From: Conexibacter woesei DSM 14684
GTDB taxonomy: Bacteria; Actinomycetota; Thermoleophilia; Solirubrobacterales; Solirubrobacteraceae
Length of the DNA stretch: 64,000 nucleotides
Direction of reading: 5' to 3'
Assembly (NCBI RefSeq): GCF_000025265.1
Contig: NC_013739.1
Coordinates: forward strand, 310,001 to 374,000
The notes beneath the pieces were generated by a model that was given only the letters and a program-made list of their open reading frames with translations, searched no databases and had not been told where the DNA came from. A program made the position numbers and the translations under genes. The first letter of the stretch is position 1; each line of letters begins with the position of its first letter. Shown piece by piece: positions 1-9,217 of the stretch.

Positions 1-365
1 CCGGAGCCGTCGCGGTGCTGCTGCTGATCGGCGCGAGCATGCTCGTCAGCGCGCTGGAGCAGCTGCGCGAGCGGCGCAGACTGCTGGCGGCGCTCGTCGC
101 GTTCGGCACGCCGCGTGCGACGCTCGGCTGGTCGGTCTTCTGGCAGACGGCCGTCCCCGTCGCGCTCGGCCTCGCGCTCGCGGTCGTGACCGGCGCCGCG
201 CTCGGCGCGCTGCTGCTGCAGCTCGTGAGCGAGCCGCTGCGCGTCAACCTCGCCGCGATCGCCGGCATGACCGCGATCGGCGCCGCCGTCGTGCTGCTCG
301 TGACGGTCGCGAGCCTGCCGCTGCTGTGGCGGCTGATGCGCCCGGACGGCCTGCGGACGGAGTGA
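1..365 (+). CDS. FtsX-type permease, C-terminal end (partial)
   Basis: The reading frame is open from the window edge to a TGA at 363-365, so the start lies upstream. The visible ~120 residues hold about three hydrophobic segments separated by a basic loop (LRERRRLLAAL) with the pattern 'LVAFGTPRATLGW', as in the last transmembrane segments of FtsX/MacB-like permeases, where a conserved Ala/Gly-rich 'G.s...l' stretch precedes the penultimate helix. Such permeases act with an ABC ATPase in lipoprotein or peptide handling, but the partner is outside the window. Family assignment is moderately sure; substrate unknown. Confidence 0.6.
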   Translation, partial: GAVAVLLLIGASMLVSALEQLRERRRLLAALVAFGTPRATLGWSVFWQTAVPVALGLALAVVTGAALGALLLQLVSEPLRVNLAAIAGMTAIGAAVVLLVTVASLPLLWRLMRPDGLRTE

Positions 366-433
366 CGGCACGCGCAGCTTCATCCGTATGGACAAACGAC
401 GTTCGCCCCGGGATCGCTACTTTTCATCGTCTC

Positions 434-2344
434 GTGGAATTCGAAGTCGCCACCGCCGAGCCCGCCGCGCAGGAGATCCCGCTCGGCGGGAGCCCCTACC
501 CGCCGATCGCGGACTACGGCTTCCTGTCCGACTGCGAGGTCTGCGCGCTCGTCGCCAAGAGCGGCAACGTCGAGTGGATGTGCCTGCCGCGGATGGACGG
601 GCCGAGCGTCTTCGCCGGGATCCTCGACCGCCACGCCGGCCGCTTCCGCGTCGGCCCGCGCGACCAGGTCGTCCCGGCCGACCGCCGCTACCTGCCCGGG
701 ACGATGATCCTGGAGACGACGTGGGGCACTCCGACCGGCTGGTTGGTCGTGCGCGACGTGCTCGTCGTCGGTCCCTGGCACCACGGCAGCGAACGCTCCG
801 GCCGCTACGCGCGCTCGCCGCGCGACCACGAGGCCGCGCACGTGCTGCTGCGCACGATGAGGTGCCTGAACGGCTTCGTCGACGTCGAGCTCGACTGCGA
901 GCCTGCATTCGACTACGCCCGCAAGCGCGGCAGCTGGGACTACGCCGGCGACGGCTACGGCGACGGCATCTGCAGCGCCGAGGGCGTCCCGACGCAGCTG
1001 CGCCTGCGGACCGACATGCGGCTCGGCTTCGAGGGCCCGCGCGCCCGCGCCGAGACGCGCATGAGAGCGGGTGACACGCTCTTCTGCGCGCTCGGCTGGT
1101 CGAGCCATCTGCCGCCGGAGACCTACGACGAGGCGCACTCGCAGCTGTCGGTGACCGGCAACTTCTGGCACGAGTGGATCAGCCGCGGCCGCTTCCCCGA
1201 CCATCCCTGGCGCGTCTACCTGCAGCGCTCGGCGCTGACGCTGAAGGGCCTCACGTACGCGCCGACCGGCGCGATGATGGCGGCGGCGACGACGTCGCTG
1301 CCCGAGACGCCGGGCGGTGAGCGCAACTGGGACTACCGCTACACGTGGCTGCGCGACTCGACGTTCATGCTGTGGGGCCTCTCGACGCTCGGCTTCGACC
1401 GCGAGGCGCACGACTTCCTCTACTTCATCACCGACCGGCTGGAGGCCGGAGGCCGGCTCGGGATCATGTACGGGATCGACGGGCGAGAACGGCTCGACGA
1501 GGAGATCCTCGACCACCTCGCCGGGTACGAGGGCGCCAAGCCGGTGCGGATCGGCAACGGCGCGTGGGACCAGCGCCAGCACGACGTCTGGGGTGTCCTG
1601 CTCGACTCGATCCGCCTCCACATCCGCTCCGGCGACCGCCTCGACGACCGCCTCTGGCCGCTCGTCGTGCGGCAGGTCGACACCGCGGTCGCGGAGTGGC
1701 GCGAGCCCGACCGCGGCATCTGGGAGGTGCGCGGCGAGCCGCAGCACTTCACCTCCTCGAAGATCTTCTGCTGGGTCGCGGCCGATCGCGGCGCGCGCCT
1801 GGCGCGGCTGCGCGGCGACCGCGACGCGGCCAAGCGCTGGCGCGAGGCTGCGGACGAGATGCACGCCGAGATCTGCGAGCGCGGGCTCGACGACCGCGGC
1901 GTCTTCGTGCAGCACTACGACACCGATGCGCTCGACGCCTCGCTGCTGCTGATCCCGATGCTCGGCTTCCTGCCCGCGAGCGACGAGCGCGTCCGCAAGA
2001 CCGTGCTCGCGATCGCCGACGAGCTGACCGTCAACGAGCTGGTGCTGCGCTACAAGGTCGCCGAGACCGACGACGGCCTCACCGGCGAGGAGGGCTCGTT
2101 CGCGATCTGCTCGTTCTGGCTCGTCTCGGCGCTGGTCGAGATCGGCGAGGTCCAGCGCGCCCGCGACCTCTGCGACAAGCTGCTCTCCTACGCCAGCCCG
2201 CTCGCGCTCTACGCGGAGGAGATCGACCCGCACTCGGGCCGCCACCTCGGCAACTTCCCGCAGGCGTTCACCCACCTCGCCCTCATCAACGCGGTGATGC
2301 ACATCATCCGCGCGGACGAGGCGCTCGTCGACGACACGCACTAG
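434..2344 (+). CDS. Glycoside hydrolase family 15 (glucoamylase/trehalase-like)
   Basis: A 636-residue cytoplasmic protein (no signal peptide) with the GH15 layout: an N-terminal beta-sandwich beginning 'IADYGFLSDCEVCALV', then an (alpha/alpha)6 barrel. The barrel shows 'GERNWDYRYTWLRDS' near residue 295 with the general-acid region, and 'LTGEEGSFAICSFW' near residue 550 with the base Glu. Family members release glucose from alpha-glucans or cleave trehalose; actinobacterial proteins of this architecture are often trehalases or isomaltose/dextrin glucoamylases, so the substrate is open. The frame extends upstream to 326, but homology begins at the GTG at 434, chosen as start. A palindrome after the stop separates it from the convergent thiolase gene. 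Confidence 0.85.
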   Translation: MEFEVATAEPAAQEIPLGGSPYPPIADYGFLSDCEVCALVAKSGNVEWMCLPRMDGPSVFAGILDRHAGRFRVGPRDQVVPADRRYLPGTMILETTWGTPTGWLVVRDVLVVGPWHHGSERSGRYARSPRDHEAAHVLLRTMRCLNGFVDVELDCEPAFDYARKRGSWDYAGDGYGDGICSAEGVPTQLRLRTDMRLGFEGPRARAETRMRAGDTLFCALGWSSHLPPETYDEAHSQLSVTGNFWHEWISRGRFPDHPWRVYLQRSALTLKGLTYAPTGAMMAAATTSLPETPGGERNWDYRYTWLRDSTFMLWGLSTLGFDREAHDFLYFITDRLEAGGRLGIMYGIDGRERLDEEILDHLAGYEGAKPVRIGNGAWDQRQHDVWGVLLDSIRLHIRSGDRLDDRLWPLVVRQVDTAVAEWREPDRGIWEVRGEPQHFTSSKIFCWVAADRGARLARLRGDRDAAKRWREAADEMHAEICERGLDDRGVFVQHYDTDALDASLLLIPMLGFLPASDERVRKTVLAIADELTVNELVLRYKVAETDDGLTGEEGSFAICSFWLVSALVEIGEVQRARDLCDKLLSYASPLALYAEEIDPHSGRHLGNFPQAFTHLALINAVMHIIRADEALVDDTH

Positions 2345-2354
2345 CGGCGGCGCA

Positions 2355-2373
2355 CGGGCGGCTCGGCCGCCCG
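2355..2373. terminator. Bidirectional terminator-like hairpin
   Basis: A perfect 8-bp inverted repeat, CGGGCGGC (2355-2362) and GCCGCCCG (2366-2373), with a TCG loop lies between the convergent GH15 and thiolase stops. There is no T-tract, which is usual in very G+C-rich actinobacteria. Its position suggests transcription termination on both strands. Confidence 0.55.
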
Positions 2374-2389
2374 CACCCGCGCACCGTCG

Positions 2390-3571
2390 TCAGCTGCGCC
2401 CGAGCAGCAGCGCGATCCCCTGCCCACCGCCGATGCAGAGCGTCACGAGCCCGTACTCGTGGTCCGCGCGCTCCATCTCGCTGATCGCCTTCGCCGTGAT
2501 CGCCGCGCCGGTCGCGCTGATCGGGTGGCCGAGCGCGATCGCACCGCCGTTCGGGTTGACCTTGGCGGGATCCAGCTCCAGCTCCTGCATCACCGCCAGC
2601 GCCTGCGCGGCGAACGCCTCGTTCAGCTCGATCACGCCGATCTGGTCGAGCGAGACGCCGGCGCGGTCGAGCGCCTTGCGCACCGCTGGCACCGGGCCGA
2701 TGCCCATCACGGCTGGGTCGACGCCGCAGCTGGCGTAGCTGAGGATCCGCGCTCTCACCGGGCTGCCCAGCTCGGCAGCCTTGTCGGCGGAGAGCAGCAC
2801 GAGCGCCGCGCCGGCGTCGTTCATGCCGGAGGCGTTGCCGGCCGTGACGGTGCCGCCGTCGCGCTTGAAGACGGGCTTCAGCTTCGCCATCCCGTCGAGC
2901 GACGCGTCGTCGCGGATGTGCTCGTCGGTGTCGAACGTGACCTCGCCCTTGCGCGTCTTGATCGTCACGGGGACGATCTCGTCCGCGAAGCGGCCGGCGT
3001 CACGCGCGGCGATCGCGCGGCGGTGCGACTCGACCGCGAACGCGTCCTGCTGCTCGCGCGAAATCGAGTGGCGCTCGGCGAGGTTCTCGGCCGTGACGCC
3101 CATCAGGATGTCGTTGAAGGGGTCGGTCAGCGCGCCGCTGACGGGGTCGACGACGGCCGTCTCGCCCATCCGCGCGCCCCAGCGGCCCGACGGCAGCCAG
3201 TACGGGCCGCGGCTCATCGACTCCGCGCCGCCGGCGAGCGCGACCGACACGTCGCCGGACTGGATCGCCTGCGTCGCCGAGACGATCGCCTGCACGCCGG
3301 TGCCGCAGAGGCGGTTGACGGTGAACGCCGGGGTCTCCTTCGGGATCCCCGCGCCCATGCCGACGACGCGCGCCATGTACATGTCTCTCGGCTCGGTGTG
3401 GATCACGTTGCCGAAGACGACGTGCTCGACCTGCTCGGGCGCGACCCCGGCGCGCTCCAGCGCGGCTCTGGCGGCGGTCGAGCCGAGCTGGCTCGGCGGC
3501 ACGTCCTTCAGCGACTTGCCGTAGCCGCCGACGGCGGTGCGGACGGCGGATGCGATGACGACATCGGTCAT
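2390..3571 (-). CDS. Acetyl-CoA C-acetyltransferase (thiolase)
   Basis: A 393-residue thiolase, the usual length. It shows the acyl-accepting cysteine in '[14 protein letters not shown]' (about residue 90), the active His in '[15 protein letters not shown]' and the second catalytic Cys in '[13 protein letters not shown]' near the C-terminus. It condenses two acetyl-CoA or cleaves acetoacetyl-/3-ketoacyl-CoA, serving ketone-body, polyhydroxyalkanoate or beta-oxidation metabolism. The frame is open further upstream, but the ATG at 3571 has a GAGGAG Shine-Dalgarno sequence 7 bases before it and begins the homologous '[15 protein letters not shown]'. It follows the ABC exporter gene on the same strand after 67 bases. 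The scoAB genes at 48.6-50 kb could feed acetoacetyl-CoA to it (inference). Confidence 0.92.
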   Translation of the reverse strand: MTDVVIASAVRTAVGGYGKSLKDVPPSQLGSTAARAALERAGVAPEQVEHVVFGNVIHTEPRDMYMARVVGMGAGIPKETPAFTVNRLCGTGVQAIVSATQAIQSGDVSVALAGGAESMSRGPYWLPSGRWGARMGETAVVDPVSGALTDPFNDILMGVTAENLAERHSISREQQDAFAVESHRRAIAARDAGRFADEIVPVTIKTRKGEVTFDTDEHIRDDASLDGMAKLKPVFKRDGGTVTAGNASGMNDAGAALVLLSADKAAELGSPVRARILSYASCGVDPAVMGIGPVPAVRKALDRAGVSLDQIGVIELNEAFAAQALAVMQELELDPAKVNPNGGAIALGHPISATGAAITAKAISEMERADHEYGLVTLCIGGGQGIALLLGRS

Positions 3572-3638
3572 TTCAAGATCTCCTCGGGTTCGACCGCCGG
3601 GATCTTGGCAGCGTCGACCCGCCGGCAGACCCGGTCGC

Positions 3639-5501
3639 CTAGCCGGGAGTTCCCGCCGACGTGTCGAAGCTGCCGCTCGCCGCCGTGGAACTCCCAATGC
3701 GAAGCACCTCACCGGTCTGCACCGCCCACAGCGCGGCGTAGCGGCCGCCGTTGCGCAGCAGCTCGTCGTGCGTGCCGGCCTCGGTGACGCGTCCGCCTTC
3801 GAGCACGTGGATGCGGTCGGCGTGGCGGATCGTCGACAGACGATGGGCGATCACGATCGTCGTGCGCTCGCGGCTGACGCGCAGCAGCGAGCGCTGGATC
3901 GCCGCCTCGGTCTCGTTGTCGACCGCCGAGGTCGCTTCGTCGAGCACGAGGATCGACGGATCGCGCACGAGCGCGCGGGCGATCGTCAGCCGCTGGCGCT
4001 GGCCGCCGGAGAGGCGCACGCCGCGTTCGCCGACGGGGGTGTCGTAGCCGTCCGGCAGCGCCTCGACGAACTCGTGCGCCTCGGCCAGCTCGGCCGCAGT
4101 GCGGAGCTGCTCGTCGCTCGCGTCCGGCGCGCCGTAGCGGAGGTTGTCGGCGACCGAGCCGTCGAACAGGAACGTGTCCTGACCGACGTAGCCGATCGCG
4201 CCGCGGAGGCTCCCGAAGGTCAGGTCGCGGACCTCGACGCCGTCGATCGCGACCGAGCCGCGCTCGGCGTCGTAGAGGCGCAGCAGCAGCTTCACGACGG
4301 TCGACTTGCCCGCGCCGGTCGGTCCGACGATCGCATGCGTCTCGCCGGCCGGTACGTCGAGGTCGAGCCCGTCGAGCACGCACGTGCGGACCGCGCCGTC
4401 GTCGTCGCGGTAGACGAAGCCGACGTCGCCGAAGGCGACCGCGCGTCGCGTCGCGCCGTCGGCGGTCGGAGGCAGCTCGCGCGCGCCGTCGCGGATCTGG
4501 ACGGGCGCGTCGATCAGGTCGAGGATCCGCCGCAGCGACGCGACGCCGCGCTGGTACAGGTCGAGCGTCTCGCCGAGCCGCGTCAGCGGCCACAGCAGCC
4601 GCTGCGTCATGAAGACGAGCACCGAGAACATCCCGACCTCGAGCGTCCCGTTGAGCGTCAGGTGGCCGCCGACGACGAGCGTGACCATGAAGCCGACGAG
4701 GATCGCGGTTCGGATCACCGGGACGAACGCGGCGCTGAGCGCGATCGCAGTGCGGTTCGCGCTCGCGTAGTCGCGAGAGGCCGCCGCGACGCGGGTCGAC
4801 TCGCGTCGCTCGGCGCCGAACGCCTTGATCGTCGCGATCCCGCCGAGGTTGCCGCCGATCAGCCCGCCGAGCCGGCCGGCGTGCTCGCGGACCTTCGCGT
4901 AGCGCGGCTCGAGCCGTCTCTGGAACAGCAGCGAGCCGCCGACGATCACCGGGACGGGCAGGAACGCGAGCACCGCCAGCAGCGGCGAGATGATGACGAA
5001 GACGGCGCCGACCGCGACGACGCTCGTCGCCGTCTGGATGATCTGCAGCGCGCCGACGTCGAGGAACCGCTCGAGCTGGTTGACGTCGTCGTTGAGGATC
5101 GTCAGCAGTCTGCCGGCCTCGCGGTCCTCGAACCACGCCAGCTCCAGCTCCTGCACGTGGCCGTAGGCGTCCATCCGCAGGTCGTGCTGAAGGTCCTGCG
5201 AGAGCGTCCGCCAGCAGCGCTGCGCGAGATACTCGGTCAGCGACTCCAGCAGCCAGATCACCGCGGTCGCGCCGGCGAGCACGAACAGCTGGGCCTCGCG
5301 GTCCTCGATCCCGGTCACGCTGCCGACGATGCTGCCCTCCTCGCGCACGACGATGTCGATCGCGACGCCGATCAGCAGCTCGGGCAGGATGTCGAGGATC
5401 TGGTTGAGGATCGCCCACACGACGCCCCGGCGGACCTGGCCGCGATAGCGCGGCGCGCGGCGCCACAGGCGCAGCAGCGGGTGGACGGCGACCTCGTTCA
5501 C
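3639..5501 (-). CDS. ABC exporter, fused permease and ATPase
   Basis: A 620-residue half-transporter of the MsbA/LmrA exporter type. The N-terminal membrane domain (about residues 20-320, six segments) is followed by a nucleotide-binding domain with Walker A 'GPTGAGKST' (near 395), signature 'LSGGQRQRL' (near 498), Walker B '[12 protein letters not shown]' and switch 'IAHRLST'. It would work as a homodimer or with another half, exporting lipids or drugs; the substrate cannot be read. The GTG at 5501 is taken as start because homology begins there; the longer open frame to 6869 is antisense to the next gene. It is divergent from the secreted propeller gene, 48 bases apart. Confidence 0.9.
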   Translation of the reverse strand: MNEVAVHPLLRLWRRAPRYRGQVRRGVVWAILNQILDILPELLIGVAIDIVVREEGSIVGSVTGIEDREAQLFVLAGATAVIWLLESLTEYLAQRCWRTLSQDLQHDLRMDAYGHVQELELAWFEDREAGRLLTILNDDVNQLERFLDVGALQIIQTATSVVAVGAVFVIISPLLAVLAFLPVPVIVGGSLLFQRRLEPRYAKVREHAGRLGGLIGGNLGGIATIKAFGAERRESTRVAAASRDYASANRTAIALSAAFVPVIRTAILVGFMVTLVVGGHLTLNGTLEVGMFSVLVFMTQRLLWPLTRLGETLDLYQRGVASLRRILDLIDAPVQIRDGARELPPTADGATRRAVAFGDVGFVYRDDDGAVRTCVLDGLDLDVPAGETHAIVGPTGAGKSTVVKLLLRLYDAERGSVAIDGVEVRDLTFGSLRGAIGYVGQDTFLFDGSVADNLRYGAPDASDEQLRTAAELAEAHEFVEALPDGYDTPVGERGVRLSGGQRQRLTIARALVRDPSILVLDEATSAVDNETEAAIQRSLLRVSRERTTIVIAHRLSTIRHADRIHVLEGGRVTEAGTHDELLRNGGRYAALWAVQTGEVLRIGSSTAASGSFDTSAGTPG

Positions 5502-5549
5502 GACGGGGAAGGGTAGACGGCGCGTGCCGGTGGGTAGGGTTCGGGCCGG

Positions 5550-6854
5550 ATGCTCGGTCGCTCGAACGGATTCCTGACCGCCGCCGTGGTCGCCCTCGTG
5601 CTCGCCTGTCTCGCCGGTTCCGCCGGCGCCTCGACGATCGCCTATCAGTGCGGCGGCGGCGTCTGCGCGATCGACCCGGACGTCGCCGGCTCCCAGCCGC
5701 GGCAGCTGACCGCGGACGGCCGCTTCGCGGGCCTCACGCGCGACGGCGCGACCGTCGCGTGGGTCGACTCCGCGGGGGCGCTCGTGTCGGCGCCGGCGGC
5801 AGGCGGCGCTCCGGCGCTGGTGTGGAACGGCGGCTACGTCGGCAACCAGCCGTCGATCTCGCCGGACGGCCAGAGATTCCTCTGGTGGACGATCGCGCCC
5901 GACGGGCTCGGCGGCACGAACGCGACCCACGTCCGCCGGCTGACGCGCGGGGCGGCGTCGAGCGAGGGCCTCTCGTACTGCATCTACTGTGCGACGTCGC
6001 ACGGCTGGCTCGGCGACACCGCGCTCGCCGCCTTCCCGTCCGACGACGACAGACCGTCGAAGGTCTGCCGGATCGCGACGACGGCCGAGGCGCCGGACGT
6101 CAGATCGAGCTGCGTGCAGCAGCTCGTCAGCGATCCACGCGGCGGGATCGGCTTCCCGTCCGGCTCGCCGGACGGCAGAGAGATCGTCGCGGCGCTCGAG
6201 CCGGGAGCGGTGACCGGCACGAGAGGCAGGATCGTGCGCTACTCGATCGCGACCGGGCAGCCGCTCGGCGACGTGACGGAGGGAACGCAGGACACGACCC
6301 CGACGTGGTCGGCGGACGGCACGCAGATCGCGTTCGACCGCGCCGGCCAGATCGTCGTGAAGGACCTTGCGAGCGGCGCGGAGCGCGTCGTCGCGCAGGG
6401 CGTCTACCCGTTCTGGGGCGGCGCCAGAACGGTGCCGGCGCCGCCGCCGGGCGGCAGAGAGCTGGCGCCCGCGCCGGGCGGCAGAAGACCGGCGCCGAGA
6501 CGAGCGCCGCTGCTGTCGCTGACCGGCCAGCGGACGCCGCGCGCGCTCGCCGCCGGCGGCCTGCGGCTGCGTGTCCGCTGCGACGCCGCCTGCAGCGTCG
6601 GCGCCCGGCTGACGGTCGCCGCGAAGGACGCGCGCACGCTCGGGCTGCGGCGCGGCGCCGCGCTCGCGAGCGCGAGCGGAGCGCGCAGGGCGGCCGGCAC
6701 GGTGACGCTGCGTCCGCGCGTCGCGGCGAAGGTCGCGAGACGGCTGCGCCCGCTCGGCGCGCTGCGGGTGAAGGTGGCGGTGACGATCCGCCCGGCAAAC
6801 GGCGCCAGAGGCCGCACGATGCGCACGAGCGCGACCGTGCGGCTCGCCCGCTGA
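5550..6854 (+). CDS. Secreted TolB/PD40-type beta-propeller protein
   Basis: A 434-residue protein with a cleavable signal peptide (hydrophobic 'FLTAAVVALVLACLAGSAGAS', cleavage near residue 28). Repeats such as 'GNQPSISPDGQRFLWW', 'GIGFPSGSPDGREIVAA' and 'TPTWSADGTQIAFDR' are PD40/WD40-like propeller blades, as in TolB. Residues 290-325 are a Pro/Arg/Ala linker, and the last 110 residues form a beta-rich Arg/Ala domain resembling the C-terminus of the fibro-slime protein at 61579-63291. No catalytic motif was seen; a cell-surface binding role is inferred. AGA arginine codons are frequent in it. A GGGGG-CTAA-CCCCC hairpin follows. Confidence 0.7.
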   Translation: MLGRSNGFLTAAVVALVLACLAGSAGASTIAYQCGGGVCAIDPDVAGSQPRQLTADGRFAGLTRDGATVAWVDSAGALVSAPAAGGAPALVWNGGYVGNQPSISPDGQRFLWWTIAPDGLGGTNATHVRRLTRGAASSEGLSYCIYCATSHGWLGDTALAAFPSDDDRPSKVCRIATTAEAPDVRSSCVQQLVSDPRGGIGFPSGSPDGREIVAALEPGAVTGTRGRIVRYSIATGQPLGDVTEGTQDTTPTWSADGTQIAFDRAGQIVVKDLASGAERVVAQGVYPFWGGARTVPAPPPGGRELAPAPGGRRPAPRRAPLLSLTGQRTPRALAAGGLRLRVRCDAACSVGARLTVAAKDARTLGLRRGAALASASGARRAAGTVTLRPRVAAKVARRLRPLGALRVKVAVTIRPANGARGRTMRTSATVRLAR

Positions 6855-6876
6855 GCCCCTGAGCCCCACCTCGGGC

Positions 6877-6890
6877 GGGGGCTAACCCCC
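6877..6890 (+). terminator. Terminator-like GC hairpin
   Basis: GGGGG (6877-6881), loop CTAA and CCCCC (6886-6890) form a short all-G:C stem 23 bases after the propeller stop. No T-tract follows. Position and symmetry suggest a terminator ahead of the MMPL gene. Confidence 0.4.
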
Positions 6891-6973
6891 GGGCGCGCTC
6901 CGCCCGCCCGCCCCCGCCGGAACGCCACGGCGCCCCAGCGACACGGCGGCGCGCCGTTGAGAGCGTGCGGGCC

Positions 6974-9127
6974 ATGACTTCCACACGCTCACCGCGCGCT
7001 CTGAAGCGCCCCACGGAGAGCCGCTTCGAGCGGCTCGCAGGCTGGTCGATCCGCCACCGCAAGCGCGCCGTCGCGCTCTGGCTGGTGACGCTCGTCGCCG
7101 TGCTCGGCGGCTCGATGGCGATCGGTCCGGACTGGAACAACGACTTCGCCCTCCCGGGCACCGAGTCCCAAGCGGCGCTCGACACGCTCCAGCGCAGCGC
7201 GCCGGCTCAAGCCGGCGACACGATCGACGTCGTCGTGCGCGATCCAGGCGGCGTCGCCGACCCCGCGGCGCGTGAACGGGTCGAGGCGATGCTCGCCAGA
7301 ATCGAGCGGCTTCCGCACGTCGCGAGCGTCCAGGACCCGTTCGCCGCGGGCGGCGCCGTCTCCAGAGACGGCACGATCGCGTACGCGCCGGTGCTGCTCG
7401 ACAAGCTCGCCAACGAGGTGCCGAGAGAGGCGATCGTCGAGATCATCGACACCGCCCAGGCCGCCGACGGCAGCGGCCTCCAGGTCGAGCTCGGCGGCGA
7501 CGCCGTCCGCTACGTCGACGCCGGCGGCGGCGCGGCCGAGAGCGCCGGCACGCTCGCGGCGCTGGTGATCCTCGTCTTCCTGTTCGGCTCGCTGCTCGCC
7601 GCGAGCCTCCCGATCGTCACCGCGCTCGCCGCGGTCGCCGGCACGACGGCGCTGATGGTCGTCGGCTCGCATGTGCTGAACGTCGCCGACTTCACGCCGG
7701 CGCTGATGTCGCTCGTCGGGCTCGGCGTCGGGATCGACTACGCGCTGCTGATCTTCTCCCGCTACCGCAGCGAGCTGCTCGACGACCGCGACCGCGACGA
7801 CGCGCTGCGGATCGCGCTCGACACCGCCGGCCGCTCGGTCGTCTTCGCCGCTGCGACCGTGATCATCGGCCTGCTCGGCCTGATCGCGCTCGGCATCGGG
7901 ATGCTGCAGGGGATCGCGCTCGGCGTCTCGCTGACCGTGCTGGTGACGCTGATCGCGTCGCTCACGCTGCTGCCCGCGATGCTGTCGCTGTTCGGCAAGC
8001 GGATCGAGCGCAGCGTCCGCAAGCGCGCGCTGAAGGCGCGTGCGAAGGAGCGCGTCGAGGGTGAGCGCTGGCGCCGCTGGGCCGCGTTCGTGCAGCGCCG
8101 CCCGCTGCCGGTGCTGGCCGTCTCGGTCAGCTTCCTGCTGCTGCTCGCGATCCCCGCGACCGACATGCGGCTCGGCTTCGCCGACGCCGGCAACGACAGC
8201 CCCGAGAAGACCTCGCGCCAGGCGTACGACCTGCTCGCGCAGGGCTTCGGCCCCGGCTTCAACGGGCCGCTGCTGGTCGTCTCCGAGGGCGGAGGACAGG
8301 CCGCCGCGGACGAGCTGGCGAGCGCGCTGAGAGCGACGCCGGGCGTCGCGGCGGTGCAGTCGCCGACGTTGTCGGAGAACGGTGACGTCGCGACCGTGAT
8401 CGCGATGCCGGACGCGAAGCCGCAGGCCGAGGAGACGCAGCAGCTCGTGACGAAGCTGCGCGACGAGGTGCTTCCGCCGGTCGCGGCCAGAACGGGGGCG
8501 ACGTACCTCGTCGGCGGCCCGACCGCGGCGGCGGACGACTTCGCCCACGAGGTGCAGCAGAAGCTGCCGCTGTTCGTCGGGATCGTCGTCGGCCTCTCCG
8601 CGCTGCTGCTGATGGTCGTCTTCCGCTCGCTGCTGATCCCGCTGAAGGCGGCGGTCCTCAACCTGCTCAGCATCGGCGCCTCGCTCGGCGTCGTGACGCT
8701 CGTCTTCCAGCACGGCATGTTCGGGATCCAGGAGAGCCCGGTCGACTCCGTCATCCCGATTCTGATCTTCGCGATCGTCTTCGGGTTGTCGATGGACTAC
8801 GAGGTCTTTCTGATCTCGCGCATGCACGAGGAGTGGGAGCGCACCCACGACGCGCGCCACGCGGTCCGCGAGGGGCTGGCGCAGACGGGGCGCGTGATCA
8901 CGGCGGCTGGCGCGATCATGGTCGTCGTCTTCGCCGCCTTCATGCTCAGCCCCGACCGGATGATGAAGCAGTTCGGGCTCGGGCTCGCGGTCGCGATCCT
9001 GTTCGACGCGCTGATCATCCGCTGCCTCGTCGTCCCGGCGATCATGCGGCTGTTCGGCAGATGGGCGTGGTGGATGCCGCGCTGGATGCGACGCAGCCTG
9101 CCGCGGGTGGCGCTCGAGAAGGCGTAG
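6974..9127 (+). CDS. MMPL/RND-family transporter
   Basis: A 717-residue membrane protein with two RND-type halves: each starts with one membrane segment, then an extracytoplasmic porter loop (residues ~55-180 and ~395-525), then five segments. The repeated 'GLGVGIDYALLIFSRYR' (first half) and 'GLSMDYEVFLISRMHEEW' (second half) carry the membrane Asp/Tyr proton-relay pairs typical of MMPL exporters. Actinobacterial MMPLs export lipids and glycolipids to the envelope using proton motive force. An in-frame GTG lies 9 bases upstream (6965); ATG 6974 is preferred. Convergent with the MFS gene and separated from it by a strong hairpin. Confidence 0.9.
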   Translation: MTSTRSPRALKRPTESRFERLAGWSIRHRKRAVALWLVTLVAVLGGSMAIGPDWNNDFALPGTESQAALDTLQRSAPAQAGDTIDVVVRDPGGVADPAARERVEAMLARIERLPHVASVQDPFAAGGAVSRDGTIAYAPVLLDKLANEVPREAIVEIIDTAQAADGSGLQVELGGDAVRYVDAGGGAAESAGTLAALVILVFLFGSLLAASLPIVTALAAVAGTTALMVVGSHVLNVADFTPALMSLVGLGVGIDYALLIFSRYRSELLDDRDRDDALRIALDTAGRSVVFAAATVIIGLLGLIALGIGMLQGIALGVSLTVLVTLIASLTLLPAMLSLFGKRIERSVRKRALKARAKERVEGERWRRWAAFVQRRPLPVLAVSVSFLLLLAIPATDMRLGFADAGNDSPEKTSRQAYDLLAQGFGPGFNGPLLVVSEGGGQAAADELASALRATPGVAAVQSPTLSENGDVATVIAMPDAKPQAEETQQLVTKLRDEVLPPVAARTGATYLVGGPTAAADDFAHEVQQKLPLFVGIVVGLSALLLMVVFRSLLIPLKAAVLNLLSIGASLGVVTLVFQHGMFGIQESPVDSVIPILIFAIVFGLSMDYEVFLISRMHEEWERTHDARHAVREGLAQTGRVITAAGAIMVVVFAAFMLSPDRMMKQFGLGLAVAILFDALIIRCLVVPAIMRLFGRWAWWMPRWMRRSLPRVALEKA

Positions 9128-9187
9128 CCCGCCCGTCGCGGCGCAGCCTCCGCCCGCCGGACCGGTCGGACCGCGCCGCCCCTCACC

Positions 9188-9212
9188 GCGCCGCCCCTCC
9201 TCGGGGCGGCGC
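9188..9212. terminator. Strong bidirectional hairpin terminator
   Basis: A perfect 10-bp inverted repeat (GCGCCGCCCC at 9188-9197, GGGGCGGCGC at 9203-9212) with a 5-base loop sits between the convergent MMPL and MFS stops. It should stop transcription from both sides. Confidence 0.65.
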
Positions 9213-9217
9213 ATCCG

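Noticed and set aside
1420-1833. Small antisense frames within the GH15 and other genes
   Set aside because: Ser/Arg/Pro-rich shadows of codon bias without start context or recognisable domains.
380-2341. 653-residue open frame antisense to the GH15 gene
   Set aside because: Composition is Arg/Ala/Val/Glu-rich with no motif; it is the usual antisense shadow in 73% G+C DNA, while the plus strand encodes a recognisable GH15 enzyme.
3537-5516. 659-residue open frame antisense to the ABC exporter
   Set aside because: Shadow of the exporter: protein-like only in length, Arg/Asp/Glu/Ala repeats, no domain.
5502-6869. Extended N-terminus of the ABC exporter frame
   Set aside because: Homology starts at GTG 5501 and the extension is antisense to the secreted propeller gene with its own signal peptide.
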